This document shows positions 35,328 to 44,469 of a stretch of DNA of 64,000 nt, piece by piece. This DNA comes from Bifidobacterium biavatii DSM 23969. GTDB lineage: Bacteria > Actinomycetota > Actinomycetes > Actinomycetales > Bifidobacteriaceae. The notes under the pieces were generated by a model. The model worked only from the letters and a program-made list of their open reading frames with translations, was not told the DNA's origin and did no database searches. The stretch covers positions 62,001 to 126,000 of the forward strand of contig NZ_JGYN01000030.1 of the NCBI RefSeq assembly GCF_000741165.1. The letters run 5' to 3'. How positions within the stretch are numbered: the stretch's first letter is position 1; every line of letters starts with the position of its first letter. Made by a program: the position numbers and the translations under genes.

Positions 35328-36959
35328 TCACAGTCCCTTCCACGCCACGCTTTCCTGATTCCAGCCGATCTTGCCGAGCTGGACGTATTCGCCGTAGCTG
35401 TTGGTGTACATGTGCTCGCCCGTGTGGCGGTTGTACAGGCGGTACACGTTCACGGTGCCGCGGTCGGAGGCGTACCATGCGATGCCCTCATTGCGCCAGC
35501 CGAGCTTGACGAGATGGTTGCGCTCGGCCGCGTTGAGCGTCCACAGGTGCTGTCCGTTGTTCGGGTTGTACACGCGGTACACGGCCTGGCCACTGCGCGC
35601 GGACTTGGCAGCGTTGAACACTTCGCCCTCGTAGTTCCAGCCAATGCGGTCGAGATAGTCACTTTCGGCCTTGTTGGCGGTGTAGTGGTGCAGGCCGCTG
35701 TGCGGATTGTACAGGCGGTACACCGGAGCCTTGAGGAACGGCTCGGCGAGCGCGTCGTATTCGTCGAGCAGCGACACGTACTGGTCCACGGTGAACGAGG
35801 CTGTGTAGCTCACACCGGCGTTCTGCACACCGGATGCGCCGAAGCCGCGCCATCCCTGCGTGGAACGGTATCCTTCGCTGGACTTGTCGTTCACGGCGAA
35901 CGCGAAGCTGGCATTGCCGCCGGAGATGAGGTTCAGATAGTGGCCGGCGCCCTGGCCCTTGCCACCGTTGACGGACGAGGCCGAGTCGGTCCACCACAGT
36001 TCGGGGTACTTGGAGGCGAGCGTGCCGAGGTTGCCGGCCTTGATGCTCGCGTTGACTTCGTTCTGCGTGGCTTCGTCCTGCTTGGCCATCCACGAGTCGA
36101 AATACGATTCCTCGCTCATCCACGCGTCCCACACTTTGTCGCCAGTGTAGCCCCAGCCGAGGTTTTCGCTGCCGGCCACGGACTTGCACGAGTGCGTGCC
36201 CGTCTGCGATGCGACGTTGGTGCAGTACTGCGCGATGGCGAGGCCGACGATGTTCACGGTCGCGTCGTCGAGTCCGTACTGTGCGCGGATGTCGTTGAAC
36301 TTGTGCATCTGCTTGGCCGCGGTGATCGTGTTGTCGAGGCTCGTCGCGTCCTTGTCCTGGCCGAGCTTGGTCTGCGCGATGATGTTGCCGTCGATGCCGA
36401 ATCCGCTGGTCGCGGCGGAGTCGGCTGCGGTGAGCAGCTGATACGCGGCTTGGGCCGCGTTCTTCTGTTCGGCGGTGATGCGGGTATCGGTGCTGCCCGC
36501 GATCCACTTGAAGAAGCCGGCGGATCCCTGCGCGACCTGCGCGGCGGTCACGTCGTTGGTTGCGGGCGTATCGGTGTCGCCGTTGTCGCCGTCGGTCGCG
36601 TCGCCGCTGTTGCTGCCGTCGCCGGATTCGCTGTTGTCAGTATTATCGCCGTCGCCGTTATCGCCGTCGCCGCTGTTGTCGCCGGAGTCCGTGCCGTTGT
36701 CCGTGTCGCCGGTCGACGTATCGCCGGTCGTACCGTCGCCCGCATCACCGGACGTGTCGCCGGTCGTATCGGACGAATCGTTGTCCTGCGGCTGGTCGTC
36801 GATGACGGCCGGCTGGTTGCCGGTGACCGTATCGTCGGTACCGTCGGCGAGCGCCGGCACACTGCCGGCCATCATCATCGACAGTACCGCGGCGGCCGCG
36901 GCCAAGCTCGCGCCGACCTTGCCGGCTTTCGCGAAACGCTGCTTGTCGTCACGCTTCAT
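35328..36959 (-). CDS. Secreted CAP-domain protein with C-terminal DUF5648 modules
   Basis: 543 residues. Signal peptide to ALA (~39), then a ~95-residue Asp/Gly/Ser/Thr linker of imperfect DGTTGDTSTGD-type repeats. A CAP/SCP-like domain covers ~150-390: MHKFNDIRAQYGL, the SENLGWGY motif, VWDAWMSEES and GHYLNLIS are the canonical CAP boxes. Three modules end the protein in the order GLHHYT, GQHLWT, GEHMYT. CAP domains are secreted and often bind lipids or act at the wall. Start is the only in-frame ATG after a stop; the AGAGGA is unusually far (13 nt). One of five enzyme or CAP surface proteins in a row. Confidence 0.85.
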   Translation of the reverse strand: MKRDDKQRFAKAGKVGASLAAAAAVLSMMMAGSVPALADGTDDTVTGNQPAVIDDQPQDNDSSDTTGDTSGDAGDGTTGDTSTGDTDNGTDSGDNSGDGDNGDGDNTDNSESGDGSNSGDATDGDNGDTDTPATNDVTAAQVAQGSAGFFKWIAGSTDTRITAEQKNAAQAAYQLLTAADSAATSGFGIDGNIIAQTKLGQDKDATSLDNTITAAKQMHKFNDIRAQYGLDDATVNIVGLAIAQYCTNVASQTGTHSCKSVAGSENLGWGYTGDKVWDAWMSEESYFDSWMAKQDEATQNEVNASIKAGNLGTLASKYPELWWTDSASSVNGGKGQGAGHYLNLISGGNASFAFAVNDKSSEGYRSTQGWRGFGASGVQNAGVSYTASFTVDQYVSLLDEYDALAEPFLKAPVYRLYNPHSGLHHYTANKAESDYLDRIGWNYEGEVFNAAKSARSGQAVYRVYNPNNGQHLWTLNAAERNHLVKLGWRNEGIAWYASDRGTVNVYRLYNRHTGEHMYTNSYGEYVQLGKIGWNQESVAWKGL

Positions 36960-37035
36960 CGCACATCACGCATCCTCTCATTACGCGCAATATCTTCCAC
37001 CCCCGTATTCTAGCGGCGGGGCGTGCCGGCGCAAC

Positions 37036-37072
37036 AAAAATACGGCGTCACGCGCGAAACGTGACGCCGTAT
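37036..37072 (-). terminator. Terminator of the L,D-transpeptidase gene
   Basis: ATACGGCGTCAC pairs with GTGACGCCGTAT, followed on the minus strand by TTTTTG, about 85 nt after the stop. Confidence 0.85.
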
Positions 37073-37155
37073 CGGAAACTTGTGCCGTGTTGCCGTACCG
37101 CGATGCTGTACCGCAAGCCGGCCATCGAACCATCGAGGGTCCGGTCAGTGTCCGG

Positions 37156-38121
37156 TCAGTGGATGCGCACGGTGGTGCCCTGCGGCAGCTGGTCGAACAG
37201 CCACTTGGCGTCGGGCACGGTCAAGCGCACGCAGCCGTGGGATGCGGGCCGGCCGAGCTTGTTCGCCTCGGAGACGATGTAGCGGCCCTGCGCGTCGGTG
37301 GGCACGGTGTGGAACAGGTAGGTGCCCCAGTCCTTGAACGACACCCAGTAGTTCGCACCCATGCCTTCGGACGCGTTGTAGAACGAGGTGCCGCGGTTCT
37401 GCACTTGGAACGTGCCGAGCGGGGTCGTGCCGTTCATGCCGGTCGAAGCGAGCATAGTATATATGGTATTGTTGCCGCTTTTCACGTACACGCGCTGAGC
37501 GGCGATCGACACTTCGATGTTCAGGTTCGCCACGGCAGCGAGGTTCGGGTACGCTCCGCCGGACGGGCGCAGGTACTGCGGCGTGGGGGCCGCGGTCGCG
37601 CCGCCGACGCCGTACCAGGCGACGCCTTCGTCACGCCATCCGGCGCGCACGAGCATGTCGCGCTCGTTGCCGTTGAGCGTGAAGTTGTGCGAGCCGGTGG
37701 TCGCACGCGGATTGTACTGGCGGTAGAGCGGGTACGCGCGGTTCTTGTCGGACGAGTACCAGCCGATGCCCTCGTATCGCCAGCCGGCGCGCACGAGCAT
37801 GTCGCGCTCGTTGCCGTTCACCGTGTACTGGTGGTCGCCGGAATGCGCATTATATAAACGGTATACCGGAGTGCTGGAGCGCACGGGGGCGCGCCAACCG
37901 ATGCCTTCCCACGACCAGCCGGCCGCGGTGAGCTTGTCGCGTTCGACGGTGTTGGCCGTGTAGAAGTGTTCGCCAGTGTTCGGATTGTACAACCGCTGCA
38001 TGTCGACCGAACCTTCGGCCGGCTGGGTCGCCATTGCCGTGGTCGGTGCGGCCGCAAGCGCGGTCGTGATGCCGGCGGCGGCGATCATTGCGGCGATCGT
38101 GCGGCGCAGATGCAAACGCAT
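37156..38121 (-). CDS. Secreted L,D-transpeptidase (YkuD) with N-terminal DUF5648 modules
   Basis: 321 residues from ATG 38121. Signal peptide to TAMA; modules at residues 37-168 in the order GEHFYT, GDHQYT, GSHNFT; YkuD domain 185-321 (IEVSIAAQRVYVKSG, STGMNGTTPLGTFQV) with the catalytic ASHGCVRLTVPDA motif, Cys as nucleophile. The enzyme would form 3-3 peptidoglycan cross-links or attach proteins to peptide stems. Lies 150 nt downstream of the GH25 gene on the same strand and may be cotranscribed. Another upstream in-frame ATG exists but has no better ribosome site. Confidence 0.9.
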   Translation of the reverse strand: MRLHLRRTIAAMIAAAGITTALAAAPTTAMATQPAEGSVDMQRLYNPNTGEHFYTANTVERDKLTAAGWSWEGIGWRAPVRSSTPVYRLYNAHSGDHQYTVNGNERDMLVRAGWRYEGIGWYSSDKNRAYPLYRQYNPRATTGSHNFTLNGNERDMLVRAGWRDEGVAWYGVGGATAAPTPQYLRPSGGAYPNLAAVANLNIEVSIAAQRVYVKSGNNTIYTMLASTGMNGTTPLGTFQVQNRGTSFYNASEGMGANYWVSFKDWGTYLFHTVPTDAQGRYIVSEANKLGRPASHGCVRLTVPDAKWLFDQLPQGTTVRIH

Positions 38122-38271
38122 GATTCTGTCTTCTTCCTGTCGTTTCTTCGAATCCATCGTCATTGTAGGCGCGCCGCGGGAATACGGCGCGCTTCGCTGC
38201 CGGGATATGCGGAGGTCACCGGGTGAACGTCTTATGGAATTTGATGTGACGGGTCCCGGATTACCCCTCAA

Positions 38272-40047
38272 TCACTGCGCGAGCCAGGCGGTGCCTTCCT
38301 GGTTCCAGCCGGCCGCGCCGACGGCGTTGTATTCCTTGACGCTGGTGGTGAACACGTGCTCGCCGGAGTTCGGGTTGTACAGGCGGTAGACAACGGTCTT
38401 ACCGTTCTTGGGCACGTACCATGCGATTTTCTCGTAGTTCCAGCCGGCGGCGACGAGGTAGTCACGCTCCCCCGCGCTCATCGTGTAGTGGTGGTTACCG
38501 TCGTGACTGTTGTACAGGCGGTAGACTGGCGTGCCGGTTTCGGCCGCGTAGAACGAGACGTCCTCGTACCGCCAACCTTGCGCGACGAGCATTTTCACTT
38601 CGTCGTACGACGTGGTGTAGTGGTGCAGGCCGCTGTTCGGGTTGTACACGCGGTAGACAGGGATGCCGGTTTCGTCGGCATCACTGTCGTCGTTGTCATT
38701 GTCGCCTTCGTTTGCAGATGTGACCTCATTGCCGAACGCGTTGAGGTCGACGCGGCCGGTGATACCCGCGACCGAGCCGCCGGACGTGTACTGCCAGCCG
38801 CGCGACGTGGTCGGGAAGTCCGTGTAGTCCATGCGCGGGCCGTACTGCGCGACCCAGCGGGTCTTCGCGTGCAGGGCCGTGCTGTTGAGCGGACCGTTAA
38901 GATAGCTCGTGTACGAGTAGATGGACAGGTTCGCGTAACCCGCCTCGATGAGCTGCGCGTACCACGCGTTGACGATCTTCTCGTAGACGGCCGGGCTGGT
39001 CGGCGGCTTGTGGCCGGTCCACGTCCACTTTTCGAGGTCGTAGTACACCGGGTACGAGAGGTCGCTCGGGCTTACGCCGGCCTCTTCGAGCAGGGCGACG
39101 GTGTTCTTGCCTTCGGCCTTGCCTCCCGCCGCGTCTTCCGCGTACGAGTAGAGGTATACGCCGAACGGAATGCCGAGACGCTTGCATTCCTTGATGTTGC
39201 GCAGCGCGTACTTGTCAAGCCCGTTGCCCCAGCCGTAGCCAATGCGGATGATCGCGCCCTGGACGCCGGCCGCCTTGGCCTTGGCCCAGTCGATCGTGTA
39301 CTGCCATTCGGATACGTCGACGACGCTTTTCGCGTCGGACGCGAACACGTTGCCGTCGGCGTCGTAGAACGCCTGCTTGCCCTGGTACGTGCCCCAGTAG
39401 GTGCCGTAGTCGACGTCCGGTGCGGAGAATGCGGCGAGGGTGACGCTACTGTCGGTCTTGGTACCGGACGTGCTGCGAACGCTTGCGTTGCGCACGGTCG
39501 CGGCAGCGCCGTACGACGATGAGCGGACCGTCGGGGTGCCATCGTTGGCGTCCCGCGTCGCGCCGGACTGTTCAGACTGTTCGGACGATGCGATGGCCGA
39601 CTTGACGTCGCCCGCCTCGACCGGAATGAACGATTCGCCGTTGGTCTTGGCCAGCGGGTCGGCCGGCGCTGATTCGGTGCCGACGATGCTCGGATCGGTG
39701 ACGGTCTTGCCGGTTTCAAGATCCTTGACCTTGCCGTCGGACGTGACGGCAAGATCCGGGGAGACAACGGTCGCATCGTCGGGGATACTGTCGTTGACCG
39801 TGTCCGGCAGGTCGACGATCGGATTATCCGGCATCGCACCGGTGCCGTCCGCGACCACCGCGTCGTCGGATAACGCCGAACGATCGCCAGCATCGCGATC
39901 GCCGGTCACGATCACCGAATCGGAACGGGTCTCCATACGCGGCTCGACCGCGACATCACGCAACGCGTACGCCGGCGCAGCCCCCGCAACAGCCAGCGTG
40001 GCGGCGATCGCGATCGTCGCCACGCACGCACGAATCTTCCGAACCAT
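38272..40047 (-). CDS. Secreted GH25 muramidase with C-terminal DUF5648 modules
   Basis: 591 residues; ATG 40047 with GGGAGA 4 nt before. After the signal peptide comes a ~195-residue Asp/Ser/Thr-rich region without a family. GH25 covers ~235-450: VVDVSEWQYTIDWAKAKAAG (catalytic Asp region), AIIRIGYGWG, FGVYLYSYAED, and PVYYDLEKW, with the acidic DxE pair. WQYTSGG and GRVDLNAFG close the domain. It would cleave the MurNAc-GlcNAc bond of peptidoglycan. Three modules at the end are ordered GLHHYT, GNHHYT, GEHVFT. Confidence 0.9.
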   Translation of the reverse strand: MVRKIRACVATIAIAATLAVAGAAPAYALRDVAVEPRMETRSDSVIVTGDRDAGDRSALSDDAVVADGTGAMPDNPIVDLPDTVNDSIPDDATVVSPDLAVTSDGKVKDLETGKTVTDPSIVGTESAPADPLAKTNGESFIPVEAGDVKSAIASSEQSEQSGATRDANDGTPTVRSSSYGAAATVRNASVRSTSGTKTDSSVTLAAFSAPDVDYGTYWGTYQGKQAFYDADGNVFASDAKSVVDVSEWQYTIDWAKAKAAGVQGAIIRIGYGWGNGLDKYALRNIKECKRLGIPFGVYLYSYAEDAAGGKAEGKNTVALLEEAGVSPSDLSYPVYYDLEKWTWTGHKPPTSPAVYEKIVNAWYAQLIEAGYANLSIYSYTSYLNGPLNSTALHAKTRWVAQYGPRMDYTDFPTTSRGWQYTSGGSVAGITGRVDLNAFGNEVTSANEGDNDNDDSDADETGIPVYRVYNPNSGLHHYTTSYDEVKMLVAQGWRYEDVSFYAAETGTPVYRLYNSHDGNHHYTMSAGERDYLVAAGWNYEKIAWYVPKNGKTVVYRLYNPNSGEHVFTTSVKEYNAVGAAGWNQEGTAWLAQ

Positions 40048-40311
40048 CGGTTCTCCCTCTTCCCAACAATCATTCACGGCCCGTCACACGGACGGCCGCT
40101 CGCGCAAACCGCATTCACCGCACAACTTCACCCCAGCGTAGTAGACGTTCGCGCCATCATGCGCGCCTTTTACCACAAATTCATGCAAAATGCTGACAAC
40201 TCGCCACGGCGTTTCTCGGCATTCGATCGAACCGCGTCCACGGAGCCGTCGCATTGCGCCGAAATGGTATAACGGACGGGAAGAGTCTGGAAACAGGGAA
40301 GGATGACAGCC

Positions 40312-41847
40312 ATGACCATGGCACATCGTCAACATCGCATCCGCCGCGCGACGAAGCAAATCGCGGCCGCCACGACGGCGATCGTATGCACCGCCACGCT
40401 TGCCGTCGGCACCGCGACGACATCGTTCGCACAAGACGCGGACGCGACGCAGCCGCAGACGACCGTCACGACCGATGGCAACGCCAACGGCGGCGATCAG
40501 GACAACGACGCGACGGTAACGTACGACGCGAACGAAACATCAAGCGAGTCGGACGACCGGTCCGACGCGCAGGAACCGTCGCAGTACGACGGCAACGCTG
40601 ACGACACGACCGGCGACGGTACGACCGATGACGGCACGACCGATGACAACGATACGGCCGATGCGAACGACGGCAGCACCGACGGCAGCACCACCGGAAC
40701 CGAAGACAGCACAGGCTCGGAAGACGGCACCGGAGATGCCGAGACGGGCAACGACGACTCGGACAAGGACACCGACAAGAGCGATACCGACAAAGACAGC
40801 AAAGACGACAAGGACGCCACGGACAAGCCGGCGAGCAAGCCGGAACAGAAGCCGACGACCAAACCGACCAAGCCCGCCGCCAAGCCGAAGCCGGAAGGCT
40901 CGGTCGACATGTACCGCCTATACAACCCGAACACCGGCGAGCACCTCTACACCAAGAACGCCTACGAGCGCGACAACCTGCAGGCGCACGACTGGAGCTA
41001 CGAGGGCATCGGCTGGCGCGCGCCGGTCACGTCCAGCACCCCCGTGTACCGCCTGTACAACCCGAACGCGGGCACACACCACTACACGGTGAACGGCCAC
41101 GAAAAAGACAACCTCGTGCGCCACGGCTGGCGGTACGAGGGCATCGGCTGGTACTCGTCCGACCACAACCGCGCGTATCCACTCTACCGCCAATACAATC
41201 CGCGCAACGGCGCCCACAACTACACACTCAACGGCAACGAGGCGAAGCAGCTGGTGTCGCGCGGCTGGCGCAACGAGGGCATCGCATGGTACGGCGTGAG
41301 CGGCGCCGGTAAATCGCAGGCCACCGTGTTCGCGCACAACGTGGCATGGGCCGGACAAGGACTCAACAACTGCGCGCCAACCAGCGGATTCATGATCTTC
41401 CGCGCCGCGCACAAGACCCGCTCGGCCAACGGCACGCCGCTGTCGATCGGCGCGATGGAAACGTACATGAAGCAGCGCTGGGACGGTGCCGACTTCTACA
41501 ACATCGTGGCCGGCATGAACAACTGGGTGGGCCGCAACGCGTTCGTCGCGGTCGAACGGCCGACGTACGCGGTGACGAAGCAGCTGGTGCGCCGCTCGTA
41601 CGACGCCGGCTACGCGCCCCTGCTCAACGAGGGCGAGCGCCGCGGCGGCCCGCACCTGAACGGGCACAACAACGGCACGTTCGACCATGCGATCGTCGTC
41701 GACAAGTACAACTCGTACACGGGCACGGTCACCATCGTCGACCCGCTCACCCCGGTGAAAAGCAAGTACAGCCTGCAGTGGCTCAACGACACGTTCCTGC
41801 AGAACTCGGTGATCGGCGACCACGCCGGCATCATCGCCCCGCGGTGA
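40312..41847 (+). CDS. Secreted C39-like cysteine peptidase with N-terminal DUF5648 modules
   Basis: 511 residues from ATG 40312, 9 nt after GGAAGG; ATGs at 40303 and 40318 are also possible. Signal peptide to SFA, then a ~150-residue linker rich in Asp, Thr, Gly and Lys. Modules at ~196-325 are ordered GEHLYT, GTHHYT, GAHNYT. The C-terminal domain (334-511) looks like Peptidase_C39_2: GLNNCAPTSGFMIF holds the Cys, FDHAIVVDKY the His and TIVDPLTP the Asp. It may cut wall peptides or surface proteins. It faces away from the minus-strand enzyme group, with a 264-nt gap. Confidence 0.85.
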   Translation: MTMAHRQHRIRRATKQIAAATTAIVCTATLAVGTATTSFAQDADATQPQTTVTTDGNANGGDQDNDATVTYDANETSSESDDRSDAQEPSQYDGNADDTTGDGTTDDGTTDDNDTADANDGSTDGSTTGTEDSTGSEDGTGDAETGNDDSDKDTDKSDTDKDSKDDKDATDKPASKPEQKPTTKPTKPAAKPKPEGSVDMYRLYNPNTGEHLYTKNAYERDNLQAHDWSYEGIGWRAPVTSSTPVYRLYNPNAGTHHYTVNGHEKDNLVRHGWRYEGIGWYSSDHNRAYPLYRQYNPRNGAHNYTLNGNEAKQLVSRGWRNEGIAWYGVSGAGKSQATVFAHNVAWAGQGLNNCAPTSGFMIFRAAHKTRSANGTPLSIGAMETYMKQRWDGADFYNIVAGMNNWVGRNAFVAVERPTYAVTKQLVRRSYDAGYAPLLNEGERRGGPHLNGHNNGTFDHAIVVDKYNSYTGTVTIVDPLTPVKSKYSLQWLNDTFLQNSVIGDHAGIIAPR

Positions 41848-41883
41848 CGCGCCGCCGGTTCCAGCCCAACCAGCAATCGCAAC

Positions 41884-41918
41884 AAGGCCCGACGCCCGTA
41901 TGGACGCCGGGGCCTTTT
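41884..41918 (+). terminator. Terminator after the C39-like peptidase gene
   Basis: AAGGCCC...GGGGCCTTTT hairpin with an imperfect stem and T4 tail, 40-70 nt after the stop. Confidence 0.6.
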
Positions 41919-42022
41919 CCGTATCGCAGCGCGCGAGCGCGTGCGACCAGCGTCACGATGCGCGAGCGTGCGACCGACGCACGAACAGGACCGCATCGGC
42001 CTCGTGATCAGCACGCGCCCGA

Positions 42023-44299
42023 TCACGAAGAGGCAAGCTTCTTGAGGCTCACCGGGCATTCGATCTGGGACTTGAGCTTGTTGAGGGAATCGAGCGTGAG
42101 GGCCGAGCCGGAGCCGTCCGAAGAAGAAGAAGAGGAGGATGAGGACCCCTTGCCGCCGGACGTGCCGGACGCACCGGACGCACCGGAACCAGCCGAACCG
42201 GCAGAACCCGACGTTCCGTTCCCCTCGCTTCCCGCGTCCGTACCGTTAATCGCGCCGCTGTCGCCAGCGTGCACGCCGCCGTCCGAAGAGGAGCTCGAAC
42301 CGTCGCCGGTCCCGTTCTCCGCCGCATCCTCCGCGGCGTCCGGCACATCCGCGCCGCACTCGTCCGTCACGGCACCGCCGGTGCCCGTGTACTCGCCGTG
42401 CTCGCCGATCACCGGCGTCGTGACGAAGTCAAGCGGGCGCGCGCCGGCCTTTTCGGACACGCGCACCGTGTACACGATCACATCCGTCTTGCCGGGCGCG
42501 AGTCCGGTATCGGACGGGTCGAGCACGACGAACTGGCGGTCTTCGACCGGGCCGTTCGCCTGCATCACCGCGTTGCCGAACGAGATCGCGGTAATCTCGC
42601 CGCCGGCCGGCGCCATCAGCGTGGTACGCAGGTACATCCAACCGGTCTTCTTCTCCTTCTCCTTGCCGGTGACGAACTTGGGTAGTTCGTTGACTTCCCG
42701 TTCGGTCAGCGTGTTCTTCAGCCGCAGTACCACCGTGTATTCGTCGCCGAGCTGTGACTCGTCGACGCCGGCCAGCTCCGTGGACATGGCGGGCGCGTCC
42801 GCCGCCTGTTCGCTTGACAGCTGCGTGTTGGCGGCGTTGAACGTCTTGCCGCACGTCTTGGTGACGGTTGCGCTCACGTCAAGATACCAGCTGAGCTTGC
42901 TGGCCTGCAGTTCGGAAAAATACGCGCCGGTGATCGGCTCGGTTTCCGTGCCGGGCAGCAATCCGGCCGCGTTCGCATCGATCACGCCGGTCTGCACGAG
43001 CGCGGCGAACTCGTCGTCGGACTTCATCCACAGTTTGAGATGCGAGCTGGCCGATGTGTCGCGCACGGCCTTGAGCACAGCCGATGCGGTGGACGTGTTC
43101 AGCGACGAGAACACGTGGTTCATGATCTTCTTGGACGCGGCGTTCGTGTACTTGTTCTGTTCCTCGTACTTGGGGTGGTCGTTGTACAGGTCGTGCAGGA
43201 AGAACCTGACCGTGTTCGTCCCGTCGATCACCTTGCCGTCGGAGAGCGTAACCGACCCGGTCGCGCCGATAAGCGACTGCATGAACACCGGGTCGAGCGC
43301 GATCACGCCGGCCACGTCCTTCTTTTCGTTGCCTTTCTGCGATTTCCACAGGTTCGCGAGCGTGATCGCGGCGCGGCGATAGTCCGGGTTCATCGTGGTG
43401 GTCTGCGGATATTTCCAGATCCACTCGCCGAACACTTCCGCTTCCTTCGCGTTCTGCTCGTCGAGCGGCTCGCTCGCGTACGTGTAGTCGGTGGTAGTGA
43501 CGAAGTCGCCGATGGTCACCTTGCCGTGATCCGCGGTGACCGGCGCGATGTTGCCGACCATGCCGCCGGACGAGCGCAGTTCGGCCGGATTGTAAATTGC
43601 GACCAGATACGTGCGTTCGCCGTTTTCGCCGAGCAGCTGCGGAATGAGGTCGATGAGCTCGTCGTATTCGTCGAGCAGGCTGTCGGCCGACTTGAGTCCG
43701 CTGCGGCCGGCGCTGACGAGCTGCGTGGTTGCGGACAGTCGCGTATCGTGCACGGTCGCAAGCCGTTGCTGCTCGATCGCGATGTCCTTGCGCGCGTCCT
43801 TGACGACCTGCGGCAGATCGGTGAGCGGGCTGAGATCAATGGTCTTGCTGTCGGCGGAGAAGTGTTTGAGCCGGGTCAGCACGTCCGACATGTCCGAGAA
43901 CGGGCCGTCGACCAGATTGCCGACCGCGTCGAGCATGGCGCGCGCGGCGTCGATGTCGTTGCCGTAGGCGGTGTGGTTGCGGATGAACGTCCATTTCGGC
44001 GTGTTGAGTTCGTCTCGCAGGGCGCGTGCGGACGTGACGAACTGCTTCGATGCGGTGGGCACGTCCGTGTCGCCGCCGCAGCCGAGCGCGCTGTTGGCGA
44101 TGCTTTCGCCCGAATGTACCAGTTCGGTCGCGTCGGCGTACATGCGCACGACGGACACGCCGTAGAACAATATGGCGGACAGCACCAGGCCGGTGGCGGC
44201 CACGAGCGCGTACGCCGCGATGCGGGCGGGTGTGAGCGGCTCCCTCTGCGGCTTGCCGGAACCGGTGCGGGCAGCGTGCTGAGAGGGGTTCTGACGCAT
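42023..44299 (-). CDS. DUF4012 membrane-anchored extracytoplasmic protein
   Basis: 758 residues. One N-terminal helix (YALVAATGLVLSAILFYGVS) after a basic cytoplasmic tail, then a long extracytoplasmic domain with the DUF4012 signature YNPAELRSSGGMVGN near residue 245. The tail is a ~100-residue Ser/Gly/Asp low-complexity stretch. DUF4012 proteins usually sit in polysaccharide or wall-polymer loci. It is followed upstream by the LCP gene in the same orientation (44470), 170 nt apart, which fits joint work in attaching the polymer. Biochemical role unknown. Confidence 0.8.
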   Translation of the reverse strand: MRQNPSQHAARTGSGKPQREPLTPARIAAYALVAATGLVLSAILFYGVSVVRMYADATELVHSGESIANSALGCGGDTDVPTASKQFVTSARALRDELNTPKWTFIRNHTAYGNDIDAARAMLDAVGNLVDGPFSDMSDVLTRLKHFSADSKTIDLSPLTDLPQVVKDARKDIAIEQQRLATVHDTRLSATTQLVSAGRSGLKSADSLLDEYDELIDLIPQLLGENGERTYLVAIYNPAELRSSGGMVGNIAPVTADHGKVTIGDFVTTTDYTYASEPLDEQNAKEAEVFGEWIWKYPQTTTMNPDYRRAAITLANLWKSQKGNEKKDVAGVIALDPVFMQSLIGATGSVTLSDGKVIDGTNTVRFFLHDLYNDHPKYEEQNKYTNAASKKIMNHVFSSLNTSTASAVLKAVRDTSASSHLKLWMKSDDEFAALVQTGVIDANAAGLLPGTETEPITGAYFSELQASKLSWYLDVSATVTKTCGKTFNAANTQLSSEQAADAPAMSTELAGVDESQLGDEYTVVLRLKNTLTEREVNELPKFVTGKEKEKKTGWMYLRTTLMAPAGGEITAISFGNAVMQANGPVEDRQFVVLDPSDTGLAPGKTDVIVYTVRVSEKAGARPLDFVTTPVIGEHGEYTGTGGAVTDECGADVPDAAEDAAENGTGDGSSSSSDGGVHAGDSGAINGTDAGSEGNGTSGSAGSAGSGASGASGTSGGKGSSSSSSSSSDGSGSALTLDSLNKLKSQIECPVSLKKLASS

Positions 44300-44469
44300 G
44301 GGTGTCCTCCCGTCGTGGCTGGTTCGTTACGCGATACGCACCGTATCGTAGCGCGCCAAAATGAAAACGGGAGGCTGTCGGGGCTCGGCGTACGCGGATT
44401 GTTCACGTTCACACCTACCGCTACGTAGTTGCTGTGCGGGGTCGTGCGACCGCGATCCCGCCGAGAGGA

